Source: Oxytricha trifallax (lineage: Eukaryota; Ciliophora; Spirotrichea; Sporadotrichida; Oxytrichidae). From it: a stretch of DNA of 64,000 bases. Below, piece by piece: positions 11,759 through 22,447 of this stretch. The DNA is taken from assembly GCA_000711775.1 (NCBI GenBank), contig ARYC01019938.1:20501-84500 (forward strand). The letters are read 5' to 3'. Within the stretch, counting starts at the first letter, position 1; each line of letters starts with the position of its first letter. The notes below the pieces were generated by a model. That model had not been told where the DNA came from. It saw nothing but the letters and a program-made list of their open reading frames with translations, and searched no databases. Position numbers and translations under genes: made by a program.

Positions 11759-13163
11759 AAGACTAAAATTTAGAAAATTAGTAAGTTACTTCAAGCAAAA
11801 TATATATTTGACTGGATTTAATTTCATATAAATAATTTCGTTATTTATTAAGATTTGAGTATAGACACACATTAATTAAAATTCACACATATTTCTTGAA
11901 GATTTTTTAAGATTATTAACTTATCTCAATAGCAATAGATGTATAATTAAATCAACTGATATGAAATTTAATGAATAATTAATAAATAATATATAATATA
12001 ATCAATTTATTTTGCAGGATATTTTGCGTTTAGCGAGTTGCCATAATAAATTTAATAAGAGATCCTTATAATTTTGTAAAATTTTTCATGAATCAGAATT
12101 TAAAATAATAAGAATATACGAATGTCTGGTACTTATCTTTGAATTTTTCATATGAGCTTTATAATTGATACATAATTAAACACTTAATTGCTTTATTTGC
12201 ATAAATACTTTACCCTACTTTAAGGTTAATCAGAAAGTCTAAATGACTCCTATAATTGACACTAAATCCTTAAAAATGGTGTTTTATATCTTCCAAATTC
12301 CCTTAAATTTAACTATTCACCCCATTTGAATACAAATTTTAATCATAAATTTAAATCACTTAAATATTAAGTCAGTCAATGATTTAAGTTTGGGGATTTA
12401 ATTAATAAATTTTTATGTTCGAGCAGTCTGTATTTAATTTAAGTTTATAGCAGTACATTTATTACCATCTCTTCATAATAGCTTACAGTTCCTCTAAGGT
12501 ATAACTTTATTCAGCTATTAATCTTAAATCATTAATTTAATTCTAAGGCATCTTAAACCTCCTTCGGCCAATTTTATCGTAGAAAAACTGTGAATTGCTA
12601 AACTAGTTAATGACTTCATTCTAATTTTAATACGTTTTGAATTTGTTATATGGTGAGAAGAGCAATTAAATAAAATAGTTTTGTAATAGATTAATGTCTA
12701 TGTCGTTTGAAGTCATGTATCTTGTTTCTTGTAATTTATTCGTCTCATTAGTATTCAAACTCTAAGACTTTTCAGTATTTTAATATAAAAATAAATAAAT
12801 TACGCATTTTTTTTAGAAAAAATGCTCATTATTTTATGAATTCTTTAGTTAAATAAGCTCATTTTACTAGTATTTCACAATAAAAGTTTATAACCATTTA
12901 TTTAATAATTAAGTTAAATATTACAATAGTACATAATTCATATATAAACCTAAATACGTAAATCCCAATACGTATGGGCAAAAGAATTTGATAAGTGCGT
13001 AAGCGAATTCAATTAAATGTGTTAATACTAAAAATTAAATTAAGGCTTTTTAACTAAATTTGAAAGTGCCTCTTTAAGGTCCTTAGAAAGCAAGTCCTTT
13101 AAAATCATCGAATATTGAATCTTGAATTTTCTTAGCATTTTGATAACTCGAATTTTTAATATT
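11759..13163. other. AT-rich spacer with one possible exon
   Basis: Mostly featureless AT-rich DNA. One stretch at about 12018-12152 follows a good acceptor (TTTTGCAG) and reads DILRLASCHNKFNKRSLQF, faintly F-box-like, for 45 codons before TGA. I cannot support it as a gene. Confidence 0.4.
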
Positions 13164-15110
13164 ATGTCCAAAAATAAATAGAGTTACAGGTCTATTTTAA
13201 TTTTTTCACTTATTATAATAATTTAAATAAAATTTAAATAAAAATCAAATATTAGAAACTGTCTACTCTTACATTGATTAAGAAATTAATTATGAACCTT
13301 AAAACTATACAGAAGAAAATGATGACTCCTTTGAAAAAGAAAAGGAAAAATAAAAAGATACTTTAAGATAGAGTGAGTTCCTACAATCCACTAATCGCAG
13401 CAATAAATATCCAATTAGAAAGTTTCGATAATCCCAAAATGGACATAGTGGATTTCAATCACATAACATCAATATGATTAGAGAGCATAAGAAATTAAAA
13501 AGTCATTGAAATAGACCAAGAAAAGTTTGCTATCAAAGAAACAACAGCTTAGACTAGAAAAAATCATAAATCAGCGATTAGAAAATAAAATTAAGAAATA
13601 ATAAGCTCAAGTTGAGGCACTAACTTAAAGATGGACTATGACTGAGAACAATATAGAATCTAAAGATAATATGATTTAATTGCTTTAAAGAATAAATAAT
13701 CAGAACTCAGTTACTAAAATTAGCATTATAGAAGGATTAAGTATCTAAAAACATATTGACAGTAATTATCATGTAAATACTAATCAGAATTCTAGCTACA
13801 TTTACACAAGCAAAGACAGCTCAAATTTAACGGTACATGATAATTCTCAAAGACACTTCTAATATTGTAGGAATACATTTGATTTGGGAAAATAAATAAT
13901 AAATTAATAATTAATTTTTATAATTCGTGGCAGTTAACTTTCTGGAAACCTAGACAATATGGTACTTGTTCGATAGAGAATTAAAAATCAGCTGGACTTT
14001 ACTATTGGCAGTACACCTCTATCGCATCCCTGGAGCGAGATAACTCAACTTTAATTTTGACATCAAAATCAACTAAACAAATCACCCAAAATTAAAGTTG
14101 AGTTATCTCGCTCTAGGGATGCGATAGAGTTGTACTGCCAATAGTAAAGTCCAGCAGATTTTGAATTCCCTATCGAACAAGTACCATATTGTCTAGGTTT
14201 CCAGAAAGTTAACTGCCACGAATTATAAAAATTAATTATTAATTTATTATTTATTTTCCCAAATCAAATGTATTCCTACAATAGTTAACTTTAAAACGAA
14301 TAAATGATGAATAATCTAATGAAATTAGTAGTTTGTAATATTTTATTTTTTAAAATGAGAGTCATTGTAACATAAATTAGTCAAGATTTGCGTAAAGAGC
14401 TATTTTATGATAAAATTAATAGTCAAAATGAAATTAACACAGCGGATGACATATCAGTATTTATAAATGGGCAAAACTCAGCTAGAAAGAAAACATAGAG
14501 AGGTTTAAGTATTGGATCTGATGATGAGCACATAAATCTTCAGTAGCAATCGCAAAACGATTTAATTGACACTAAGATTAGGCAATCACAGAAGTTCAAG
14601 TCAATTTAACATTGAAAGAAATCCAGTCTATAATCCCAGTACTCAACTCAAAAGCTAAACCCTAAGGCTGATTCATTTGGCCCTGTAATGATTGAAATGC
14701 AAATTCGCAAACCCAAGATAAATATTTCAAAATACTTTGAGGCTAAATATAAGGGACCATACATACCATCTCAGCTAAAAGAAATGAATAGTAGGAAAGG
14801 AGGCTTGGTCTTTTCCTAAAATGAGAAACAGCTAGAGAAAACGCTCATGAATAAAGCTCAGTAATACAAATATGAACTTCAATAGTAAAAAACAATGAAT
14901 AGTCCACAAGATCAGATGCTTCTTCCTTAAATTTAATGTATGAAACAATTGCATTTTCCTTAATAAGAACAGGGAGAATTGAAGATTACACAACACGAAC
15001 CTGTCCTAATTAAAAAGCAAAGATAACATTTCCAAGAAAACTTAAAATTATGGAGTGGATAAAAATCTACTGTATTAAAAACAACGAATTCCTTAAATAA
15101 CTATTTTTAT
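13164..15110 (+). CDS. Coiled-coil / low-complexity protein gene split by a palindromic element
   Basis: ATG 13164 (MSKNKQSYR) is followed by an AT-rich intron-like gap ending ATTAG at about 13252. The frame then reads ETVYSYIDQEINYEPQNYTE, a coiled-coil LEKIINQRLENKIKKQQAQV, and MTENNIESKDN...DSSNLTVHDNSQRHFQ up to 13862. The 417-bp element 13865-14281 interrupts it. The frame resumes QLTLKRINDEQSNEIS, then a 31-bp intron (14331-14361, GTTTGT...GAGAG) restores phase to IIVTQISQDLRKELFYDKIN. From there it is open for about 240 codons (SFGPVMIEMQIRKPKINIS, KYFEAKYKGPYIPSQLKEMN) except for one in-frame TGA at 14613-14615. One-base shifts occur near 13500, 13540 and 13640, mostly in A runs. No family is recognised. 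The exact end is uncertain. Confidence 0.6.
13865..14281. mobile_element. 417-bp near-perfect palindromic MITE with TA target
   Basis: The left arm TTGTAGGAATACATTTGATT is exactly complementary to the right end, and the arms stay almost identical for about 180 bp each around a short loop near 14075. The element is bounded by TA at 13863-13864 and 14282-14283, the signature of Tc1/mariner-type integration. It has no coding capacity. It lies inside a gene. Removing it with one TA joins HFQ to QLTLKRIN in a continuous TAA/TAG-as-Gln frame, so it might be removed as an intron-like or germline-limited segment. Precise removal is inference. Confidence 0.88.
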
Positions 15111-15335
15111 TAATATAAGTATATTTAGAATTTCTTAGAAATAATTTTAAACTTTATGGATAAAATAATAGTAATTATTTCTAAATATGAAGTATATTTT
15201 TAAATAAGCTGTTTTCTTAATGTAGTTAAGAGATTAGAAATCACTCAAACTGATATTTTTTTTATTCTTGCTTTATTAGTCTCGTGTATCTGTTTAGCAT
15301 CATTGTCATTTAACATTACTATTAATTAATAATAA

Positions 15336-15637
15336 ATGGTTGTCTGCTTTATTCTCAAGGAGCATTTACTTTCCCCTTCTTTAATAAGACTCTTCACAGT
15401 TTACCTTTTGGTTACTTGAATTCAATAAGATCAAGCTTAAATCTTTAGAGAAGATATAATTTTCAATGTAGTATGCAAGAATTTACCACTTAGCATGATT
15501 TTTCATATGCTAGGTTTAAAGATATAAATCGTAATCCCCATAATATCCTTGTGTTTAATGATAAACTTTTGGAATACCTTAAAAAAATGACTGAAATGAG
15601 ACAGGAAAGTATTCTACAAACATTAATAAGACTTTGA
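15336..15637 (+). CDS. Small protein with possible mitochondrial presequence
   Basis: After ATG 15336 (its own frame shifts within a few codons) a protein-like frame runs to TGA 15635-15637. It contains LLYSQGAFTFPFFNKTLHSL and YLNSIRSSLNLQRRYNFQ. The Arg/Ser-rich, acid-free N-terminal part looks like a mitochondrial targeting sequence. It then reads DINRNPHNILVFNDKLLEYL and KKMTEMRQESILQTLIRL. About 100 residues in total. No family is assigned; a small mitochondrial ribosomal or assembly protein is possible but speculative. Confidence 0.45.
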
Positions 15638-15899
15638 AAAATTATATTGGTGTCAAAGACTAACTTTGATTACCATCTTTTATTTTATTTACTGTTTTTA
15701 AGAAACTTTATAAATTTTCAACGATAAGTCTTTTATAACAATTGCATTAATTTATTTTATTTTAAATGAGAATATAAGTTAAATTATAATTTATAATTCA
15801 TTTTTAAAAAGTAAACTTAAGCGCAAGATACCCTTTTATAATGAAATAATAAGAAAAGTACATACCTTCTAACTTAATAATTCACTTTATTTAGATTTA

Positions 15900-17411
15900 A
15901 ATACTAAACTAACCTTTGATCTTGGCAAGCTTATTATCAGCAATAAATAAGCAATGACTTAAAGAGCACACAAATATTTCAACATAATGATTTATCTCAA
16001 ATTGACGGAGATTACTCAAGGTAATCAATTGCTAATCACCAGACTTCAGCAACAGCTGAGGGACTTGTAAGTAAGCCATCTATAGGCTATGCTTCCACAT
16101 CGTAAGATTTAAAATCAAGATATAAGCAACTTGTAAGCTAATAAAAAATGAATACATCAAGATAATAAGAAAGAACTCCTAGAGGTTCAGACTGTAAGTG
16201 TTATTTTTTTTAAAACATGATGCTTTAGATGAAATTTTTCCTCTTTCAAAATCATTTGATTGCTTGAAAAATAAATTCACTCTTCTTGATAATTTGATCA
16301 GCATTGCTTTTTATTATTTATCAGCTTTTATTTTATTATTCCTATTATAGTTTCCAAATTTTTTTTAATTACAATCAAGCAAAAAAAATTAAAGCTAAAC
16401 CAGAATTTTGCATGAATCAAAATTTCCTACAGCAGGCAGAGTAGATAGAGGTCGCTCTCCAATGGGTGCTAAAAAGTCTTATTGGTATAACAGTCCTTAA
16501 ACAAAATCAAATGATTGCTTCAATTTTTGGCATGACATAAAAGCAAATGTGATTGCTCGAAACAACTGGGAAGATAATAACTTTTATGGTGGTAATACAA
16601 ACATGGTGTCTCTGGTACTTTGAAATAAAGTTAATCTTAGATGAGATTAAACACTTTTGGGAAGAGATCTTTTCAAACTCCAAATGTTGAAACTTAATCA
16701 ATGATGAAGGGGGAGCAAGTAGTTCTTCTAATATACCTATAGCAAGTAAATACCCAGATAGATTGTTCTACAACCAAGTTGATTTAGGGAGGGATGATGA
16801 TGATGCAAGAAGTAGCAGAGGAGCTTCTTCTACAAGTAATAGCTTATAGTATATTAGATAAAATTCAAGCTCAAGAATCGTCAATAAGTAGGGAAATCCT
16901 ATTTAAATGAATAATTTTGCTCAAGGAAAGTTTTATACAAGCAGTACATCTCTCATAAGAGATGTATAGTAAAATGGGGTGACGTCAATACATAGAGAAA
17001 GGTTGATTCAAAAAATAAATGATTTACTCCATAAATTTCTAAATTACCAGGTCCTAAATTAGAAGTCAAGCAAAACCTCTAATACCAATACAAAAATGAA
17101 AATTTGTAAGCTTGCAAATTATAAAATGAAAAGAATTGACTAAAGAGCACAATATTGTAAGGCAGTTTTTATGAAGACTCTAAATACGCCGAAAATTATA
17201 AACTTCTAAGAGCATATAAGACTTATTTGAGGAAGTGAAGTCAGATTGGTCTCGCAATCCAAAAAATGAAAATTCGGTTATCCAAAGAGAGTCTTAGCAT
17301 TATAAGAAAACTATTTTGTATTGAATAACTCAAATTTTACTAAATCCAACGAATACAAACAAACCCAGTGAAGCTCATTATACTATTATGTAGTAACAAG
17401 TGAGTGTATGA
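15900..17411 (+). CDS. Ser/Gln/Asn-rich protein, at least two exons, frame-broken
   Basis: Exon 1 at about 15940-16193 reads STQIFQHNDLSQIDGDYSRQ, SATAEGLVSKPSIGYASTSQ and NTSRQQERTPRGSD, followed by a good donor GTAAGT at 16195. The next block, about 16408-16610, reads RVDRGRSPMGAKKSYWYN and HDIKANVIARNNWEDNN. From 16703 a long frame carries DEGGASSSSNIPIASKYPDR and RDDDDARSSRGASSTSNS. Later blocks KLPGPKLEVKQNLQYQYKN, YEDSKYAENYKLLRAYK and EEVKSDWSRNPKNENSV follow by one-base shifts, ending at TGA 17409-17411. TGA also occurs in frame at 17020 and 17137. The protein is low-complexity and polar, typical of ciliate regulatory or cortical proteins, with no named domain. Confidence 0.55.
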
Positions 17412-18628
17412 ATTAGTTAGTAAGTTAGAATTATAAATGAATTAAGGGAATGATGCTAAGGTTAAAAAAATGAATAGTATTAAATTTTTCATTTATAAGA
17501 ATTGTGATTTGTAAAAAATTTTAATATTGTAGAAAAAGTAAAACATTTAAGTGTCAGAAAAAATAATACACCAAATCAATTTTAAAAAATGCTGAAATAT
17601 AATTTATTTTTAAGAAGTCTTTGTCCTCCAATAAAAATCTGTACTAATGGATCATTACCGCAAAATCAATTCAAACATTTTATACTATCAATGTATAGAG
17701 ATCTCTCTATCCTGATATCCTGAAAACTCTTTTGTAGCAACTCTAAAAGCAAGCTACTATCATCTCTATTGACGATTAATACAATTTATTAGTTTGAATT
17801 CTTTTCCAAATTCGCAATTATTTACTTTATATTTATTTGTCTACACACCCATAATAAGTTAGCACATATATAAAGATAAAAAAGTATTAAATTTTGCAAT
17901 CATAAACCCAAAAAACTAAAACTATATTTGCTTATTTTTTTTTATTTTAAGTTATAGTTTGAGCCTTGCTAGGATATTTGCTATAATTTTTCAAACTTGT
18001 TAATATTAGTAACATATATTAAATATATAAATATATATATATATATGAATTAAAGCCACTATAATTATTAATTTATTTCCACTCTCATTAAAATTCCAAA
18101 AATTATCGAGTATAAAAAGGTCACAACTAAATTATGCAATATTTGAAAAGACTATTTGATGACAAGTTATCTAAATAAATAATTGATTAATAGCTATCAG
18201 TATCTTTCTGGTTCTTGAAAATATTTTGTACGTTGTCTCAGTGAAAATAGACTATTTAGCTCGCATTATTTAATTTTGATAGTTTCCTAACACAATACCA
18301 TAAAAATTATGTTTAAAATAAATATTGTTTTAAATTTAGGCATAACGCTCTGATTTATTCTCGAAATGATTGATCATTTGATAAAGTGGAAACGCTCTAG
18401 TATGATTCGATTGAAAAAATAATTGTAAAATAAAACATATTTTATTAATTGGATAAACTTGGTCATTAACTCCAGCTTATTTTTTGTTTTTGTCATTATA
18501 GATTTCTTTAAATACAAAAGCATCTAGATTAAATATTTGGTTTTAAAATATTGATATAATGTGCATATATTTGAATCTTTAAATGAATCATTATTAATAA
18601 ATATATAGTAAGCCAACTAAAAGGGAAG
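17412..18628. other. AT-rich intergenic region upstream of BTF3
   Basis: No supported gene. A dinucleotide AT microsatellite lies at about 18005-18045 (TATATATATATATATATG). The last tens of bases before ATG 18629 are A-rich, like the leader of other genes here. Confidence 0.55.
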
Positions 18629-19355
18629 ATGGATTAAGAAGTATTAGATGCCAGAGCTAAGCTCGCTGCTCGTTTCAACAATCCCACTCAAATTGGAGAA
18701 AAGGTATGACCTAACTTATTTTTTACACTAAATTTAGGAAATCAAAGAAGAAAGAAGAAGCATGTTAATGTGCAAAACGTGAATGTGGACAAGAAGTTGA
18801 TGTCAGCCATCTAGAAATTCGTTAAGGAGCCCTCTTCCATATTTTATGTTTTTCTAAAAAATATAGTTATTTTATTTTCTGTGTAGCATTTCAACCACTT
18901 TCTGACATCGATGAGGTCAACATATTCAAGGATGGCAACACTGTAGTTCATATCAACTGACCACTCAGTAAGACTTTTACTAATCTTAGTCTCTTTATTT
19001 TTTTAGAAAAATGAGAATCTTTAAGGGTTTTACCTTGCTTCTTGTAGCGAAACATTTTTATTAACCTTATGTGTAGTCTAATTCTCTGTGCAGGAGAATT
19101 TGTTGGTTGTGATAGGAGTTAAAGGACTTAATGCCTGAGATCTTGAAGTAAGTGGTTGTGCAACAATACAACTGCCTCAAGAACATCATTGGCAACATGA
19201 ATACAGTCAAAGAAAGCAAAGTCGGTGAAGAAGACGATGATGATGTACCCGATCTTGTTGGAACAAACTTCGAAGAAGCCTCCAAGAAATAAAAGAAACT
19301 GAAAACAGAGCGCACATTTAACTATTAAAGTGAATATAATTAAAACTTTCATTGA
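18629..19355 (+). CDS. BTF3: Nascent polypeptide-associated complex beta subunit (BTF3)
   Basis: NAC-beta pairs with NAC-alpha at the ribosome exit tunnel and shields nascent chains. The start MDQEVLDARAKLAARF leads into NNPTQIGEKGNQRRKKK, the conserved ribosome-binding RRKKK motif. The NAC domain follows: KKLMSAIQKF, FQPLSDIDEVNIFKDGN, LIQFSVQENLLVVIG, DLMPEILKQ. The acidic tail DDDDVPDLVGTNFEEASKK at about 19223-19293 is diagnostic. Gln of ILKQ is encoded by TAA. Introns: 18704-18737 (34 bp), 18821-18886 (66 bp), 18968-19076 (109 bp, GTAAG...TGTGTAG). The first two joins need one extra base for perfect phase. A residue stretch after VVIG is missing and shifted near 19127, and TGA occupies the residue before PLIQ at 18958. 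It may therefore be a lightly damaged copy, or the consensus contains indels. Stop TGA 19353-19355. Confidence 0.9.
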
Positions 19356-19734
19356 AATTATTTAATAAAATTTAAGTATAAAATTGTCATATGCGGCCAA
19401 CGATTGAACGATTTCTCATCTACATACTAGAAAATTTGCCAATCAATCAAAGATAACCTCTTTGTTTTAAATATTAATACAGCAAATTACTATAAATATT
19501 ACATAAAAGAATAATTTTTAATAGAATAAGGGGTTAGTATATAGTTTTAGAAATAAAGAGATAAAAGAATTTAAAAATTGGGGTGAAAGCAAATAAAATA
19601 AGTTATCAAATACAATTAATTTATTTGTATAATTTGTGTAATTTAAAATGTATTATCTTTTGTTTAGTTTTTAATGACACTTTTTCTAACTACTATAATT
19701 GAAAACTTTTTTGTATATTTAAAGTTGCTTGGGC

Positions 19735-21132
19735 ACCCTAAAGCTTGAATAATCCACCAGTCAGAGTTCAAGAACTTCAGTTTCTCATTGTAGATGTACT
19801 CATTCATGAGACTGGCAAACACTAACTTGATGGTGACTAGATAAAAGGAAGTTTAGGCATTGATAAACTTACTGATTTCCCTTTTTAATATGAAAAGCTG
19901 GAAATGTTCCTACATATTCACCTAGTAGAGTTTGTATATATGTCTCTTCGCAAATGGACCACAGATTTGCTCTCATCAATGTTCTCAGCAACTATTCTTA
20001 GATTAGTAGGATTTAATCAAGAAGTCTGATTTCATACTGGCCGCTTTAAGGCTATTAGCATGCCAATCTCTAAAAGTTACTGCTCAGACAGCATTCTTTG
20101 GCTCTACCAATTTAAATTGAGTGGATATAAATCTTTGAATTATTGGTAGTTCTGAGATAACAGTATTGCAAACAAATGTAGGGGTAAATGTGAATGAGGA
20201 TCTATTCCAAGGTCACCACTTTACGCGCCATGAGCTATCTTGTGGCGGTGGAATGTCCGACTCAGACATCTTTCACACGAGCCAAGATAAGAGAGCATCT
20301 TTGTTTTTAAGATCCAATCATGCCACTTTATAATATCGTTTCACATGTCTTATCAAGGTATCTGGAGCTATTACTGAAGCGCTCATTGCAAGAATCAGTT
20401 TCCCATTAAATATCGCTTTCTTCACAGAGTAGTTCGAATACCGCCCTGATACAGTGAAGATGACTAGGCAGATTCCTCTCATTATTATCAGACTTTCAGA
20501 TAAGAATCATTACATTCTATTGGACTGCCTAAGGATTCGTGTGAGCTTCTCTTGCTAACTCAACGCTATTTCGCTTGCCCTATAATCTTGTTTGCATTTC
20601 CATTGTCAATGTTGAATCTCTAATACGTCTATTAGGTTAGAGAGCCAGACTTCTAGTAAGTTGGAATTGTAGATGTCTAGAGCATAAGCTTCGTGGGCTA
20701 GATCATTTTCAACCAATTCCCCCATTTTTTATCATTTCAGAAGGATCTTTTAATAATTGTCAAAAAAATATTTATCGCATCATGCTCTTCCAAAGCCCAA
20801 AGCTTTAACTACAACTAGAAGCACTAATTAATCAACCGCAAACTACTCAAAGTTCGGCTATCGCTGTATGGATCGCCAGGGGGTGTAGGTAGCAGATGTA
20901 TACTGCTAAAATCTCAATTTACGTTGTTGCCTTTTAGATATTCCTTTATTTGTTCAAGTAAGTACCATGAATTGGATTGCAATGATACCTCACTCCTCAC
21001 CATTGGCTCTGTTACTTGCTGGAAGTCTTCTTTAACGCTGTTGAGAAGCATTCCTCGTTCTCATACCATGGCCATAAAGCGTTGAATGTGTTATTACAAC
21101 ATTGAATGCAGATTAATGCCTATGTGGGTCCA
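19735..21132 (-). pseudogene. GC-richer coding block, unrecognised and frame-broken
   Basis: About 1.4 kb with visibly higher GC than the flanks. The minus strand is purine-rich, as coding strands elsewhere in this window are, and an ATG (21132-21130) sits exactly at the upstream edge. Minus-strand frames with TAA/TAG as Gln give protein-like runs: CIQCCNNTFNALWPWYENEE, EDFQQVTEPMVRSEVSLQSN, LLPTPPGDPYSDSRTLSSLR, ENDLAHEAYALDIYNSNLLE and HLHCIRAVFELLCEESDI. They lie in alternating frames with no single open frame. All three minus frames and one plus frame look superficially protein-like, so both strand and frame are uncertain. I do not recognise a family. It could be an old transposon gene or a decayed host gene. 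Confidence 0.4.
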
Positions 21133-21769
21133 TTAGAGATTTTTTATTAATATTAATAAATAATTTATTAACAATTATGTTTTATTTTAAGAGCAATAGA
21201 GTTTTTGTTGCACTATAATTTAAGATAAATTAACTTTCTATTCATTAAAAACATATCAAATTTATACTTTTGTATTTATGTAAATAATCAAATTGAATAT
21301 CTTCAAAGAAGTTTCTCATTTTATTATTTAATTAAACACCTCCTATGCAAAAAGAAAATTACTCTTTTATATAATATAATACTGAATGCTTTTATGATTA
21401 TTAATTGAAATCTAAAAAACATAAATTAAATTTCATAATTAAATTATCAGTTTCTAGTTTTTTCATAGCAGTTCCTCCTCATTAAAACTCCTAATTTTAA
21501 GTATTTGTCTGTGAATTTTTTGTAATTTTTTTTATCGCAGTCACTATTCACAAAACTGTTTTCTTCTAGTTTAACAATGATATACTTCTAGATATTTGAA
21601 GATTTTAGCTGTTAAATAGAAGAACTCTCAAATACGTTTCTTCTTAGGATTTGAATATTTCTTGAGTGTTATTGTAAATTTCCTATAGTATTATTAAGTA
21701 GACTTTAGTTATTCCAAGAATTTTATTTAGACATATTAAAAGAGATAATAGTTAATCAAACAGTAATTA

Positions 21770-21847
21770 TGACAAAGATTATATTGGTAATAGGGACAGT
21801 TAAATAACTCTAAAACATGGGTTCGAATCCTGTAAACCCCGATTTTT
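21770..21847 (+). tRNA. tRNA-like relic, possibly tRNA-Gln(CUA)
   Basis: A perfect B-box/T-arm GGTTCGAATCC lies at 21819-21829, an A-box-like TTGGTAATAGGGA at 21784-21796, and a run of T at 21843-21849 would serve as a Pol III terminator. Between the boxes is CTCTAAA, which matches the anticodon loop of ciliate tRNA-Gln reading UAG (anticodon CUA). The spacing is too short for an intact anticodon stem plus variable loop, and the acceptor 3' strand AAACCCC has no GGGGTTT partner at the expected 5' position. It is best read as a truncated or decayed tRNA, or as a chance B-box with an AT-rich context. Confidence 0.35.
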
Positions 21848-21849
21848 TT

Positions 21850-22193
21850 AAAAATAAATTAATTAGTATTGTTTTTATTAAGTTACCCTTATCAATTCTT
21901 TATTTATGAAAATATTAACAATCAACTTATTTACTTATATTTTTTTTATCTAAAGTCTACCTTAAATTTCCAGAAGGTAAGGTTCAATCATCATATTTAT
22001 TAACTTCGTCCATTTACTCAAATAGAACACCATTAATTAATTTTTACATAAATATTCACAATAAGAATGGGAAGAATTACTTTGTAATTTTTTAATCAGA
22101 AATAAAAATTGATAAACTTAAAAAGTTCCCTTAAATAGAAGCCTGGGTGTAATTTTCAAATTCCCTCTTATCGGCTAATTGGGGATATTTTTT
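21850..22193. other. AT-rich spacer
   Basis: No coding frame or structure of note between the tRNA-like relic and the coding fragment that precedes satellite array A. Confidence 0.5.
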
Positions 22194-22344
22194 TAATAAA
22201 CCTCTTCTAAATACAAATGAAGCCCACTCTGCAATTATGGAAGTTGAATGGCAGGAAATTTATCCTATAAATAACTACAGTTTTGATGGAGAAAGAAGGT
22301 GAAATTACAACAAGCAAGAGGAAGAGAGTAATTTGAGACTATGA
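22194..22344 (+). CDS. Short coding fragment next to satellite array A
   Basis: A 50-codon frame reads NKPLLNTNEAHSAIMEVEWQ, EIYPINNYSFDGERR, TGA (22300-22302), then NYNKQEEESNLRL before TGA 22342-22344. Composition is clearly protein-like and the frame is unchanged across the first TGA. It ends about 100 bp before the first satellite unit, so it may be the remainder of a gene cut by array expansion. No family is recognised. Confidence 0.35.
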
Positions 22345-22447
22345 ACAAGAAAATCATATTAATTGACTTAAGCTGCTGGTGGATCTGTAAATATTCAGTA
22401 TGAAAAAGAAGATTTAAAAGCTTGAAAATGAAGTGATTAATTAAATT

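Noticed and set aside
18005-18045. AT microsatellite as an origin or attachment site
   Set aside because: Simple dinucleotide run with nothing else to support a function.
18821-18890. Scrambled-gene style pointer (ATTT or TA) at the second BTF3 interruption
   Set aside because: ATTT or TA excision keeps frame but inserts extra residues relative to BTF3 spacing; a GT..AG intron with one-base correction fits the family length better. Not excluded.
18968-18989. 22-bp mini-intron GTAAG...TTAG followed by a TAGTCT-bounded eliminated segment
   Set aside because: Gives the same product as one 109-bp GT..AG intron, which is simpler.
19735-21132. Plus-strand coding for the GC-rich block
   Set aside because: Some plus frames are nearly free of TGA, but the purine-rich strand and the edge-located ATG favour minus; kept as uncertain.
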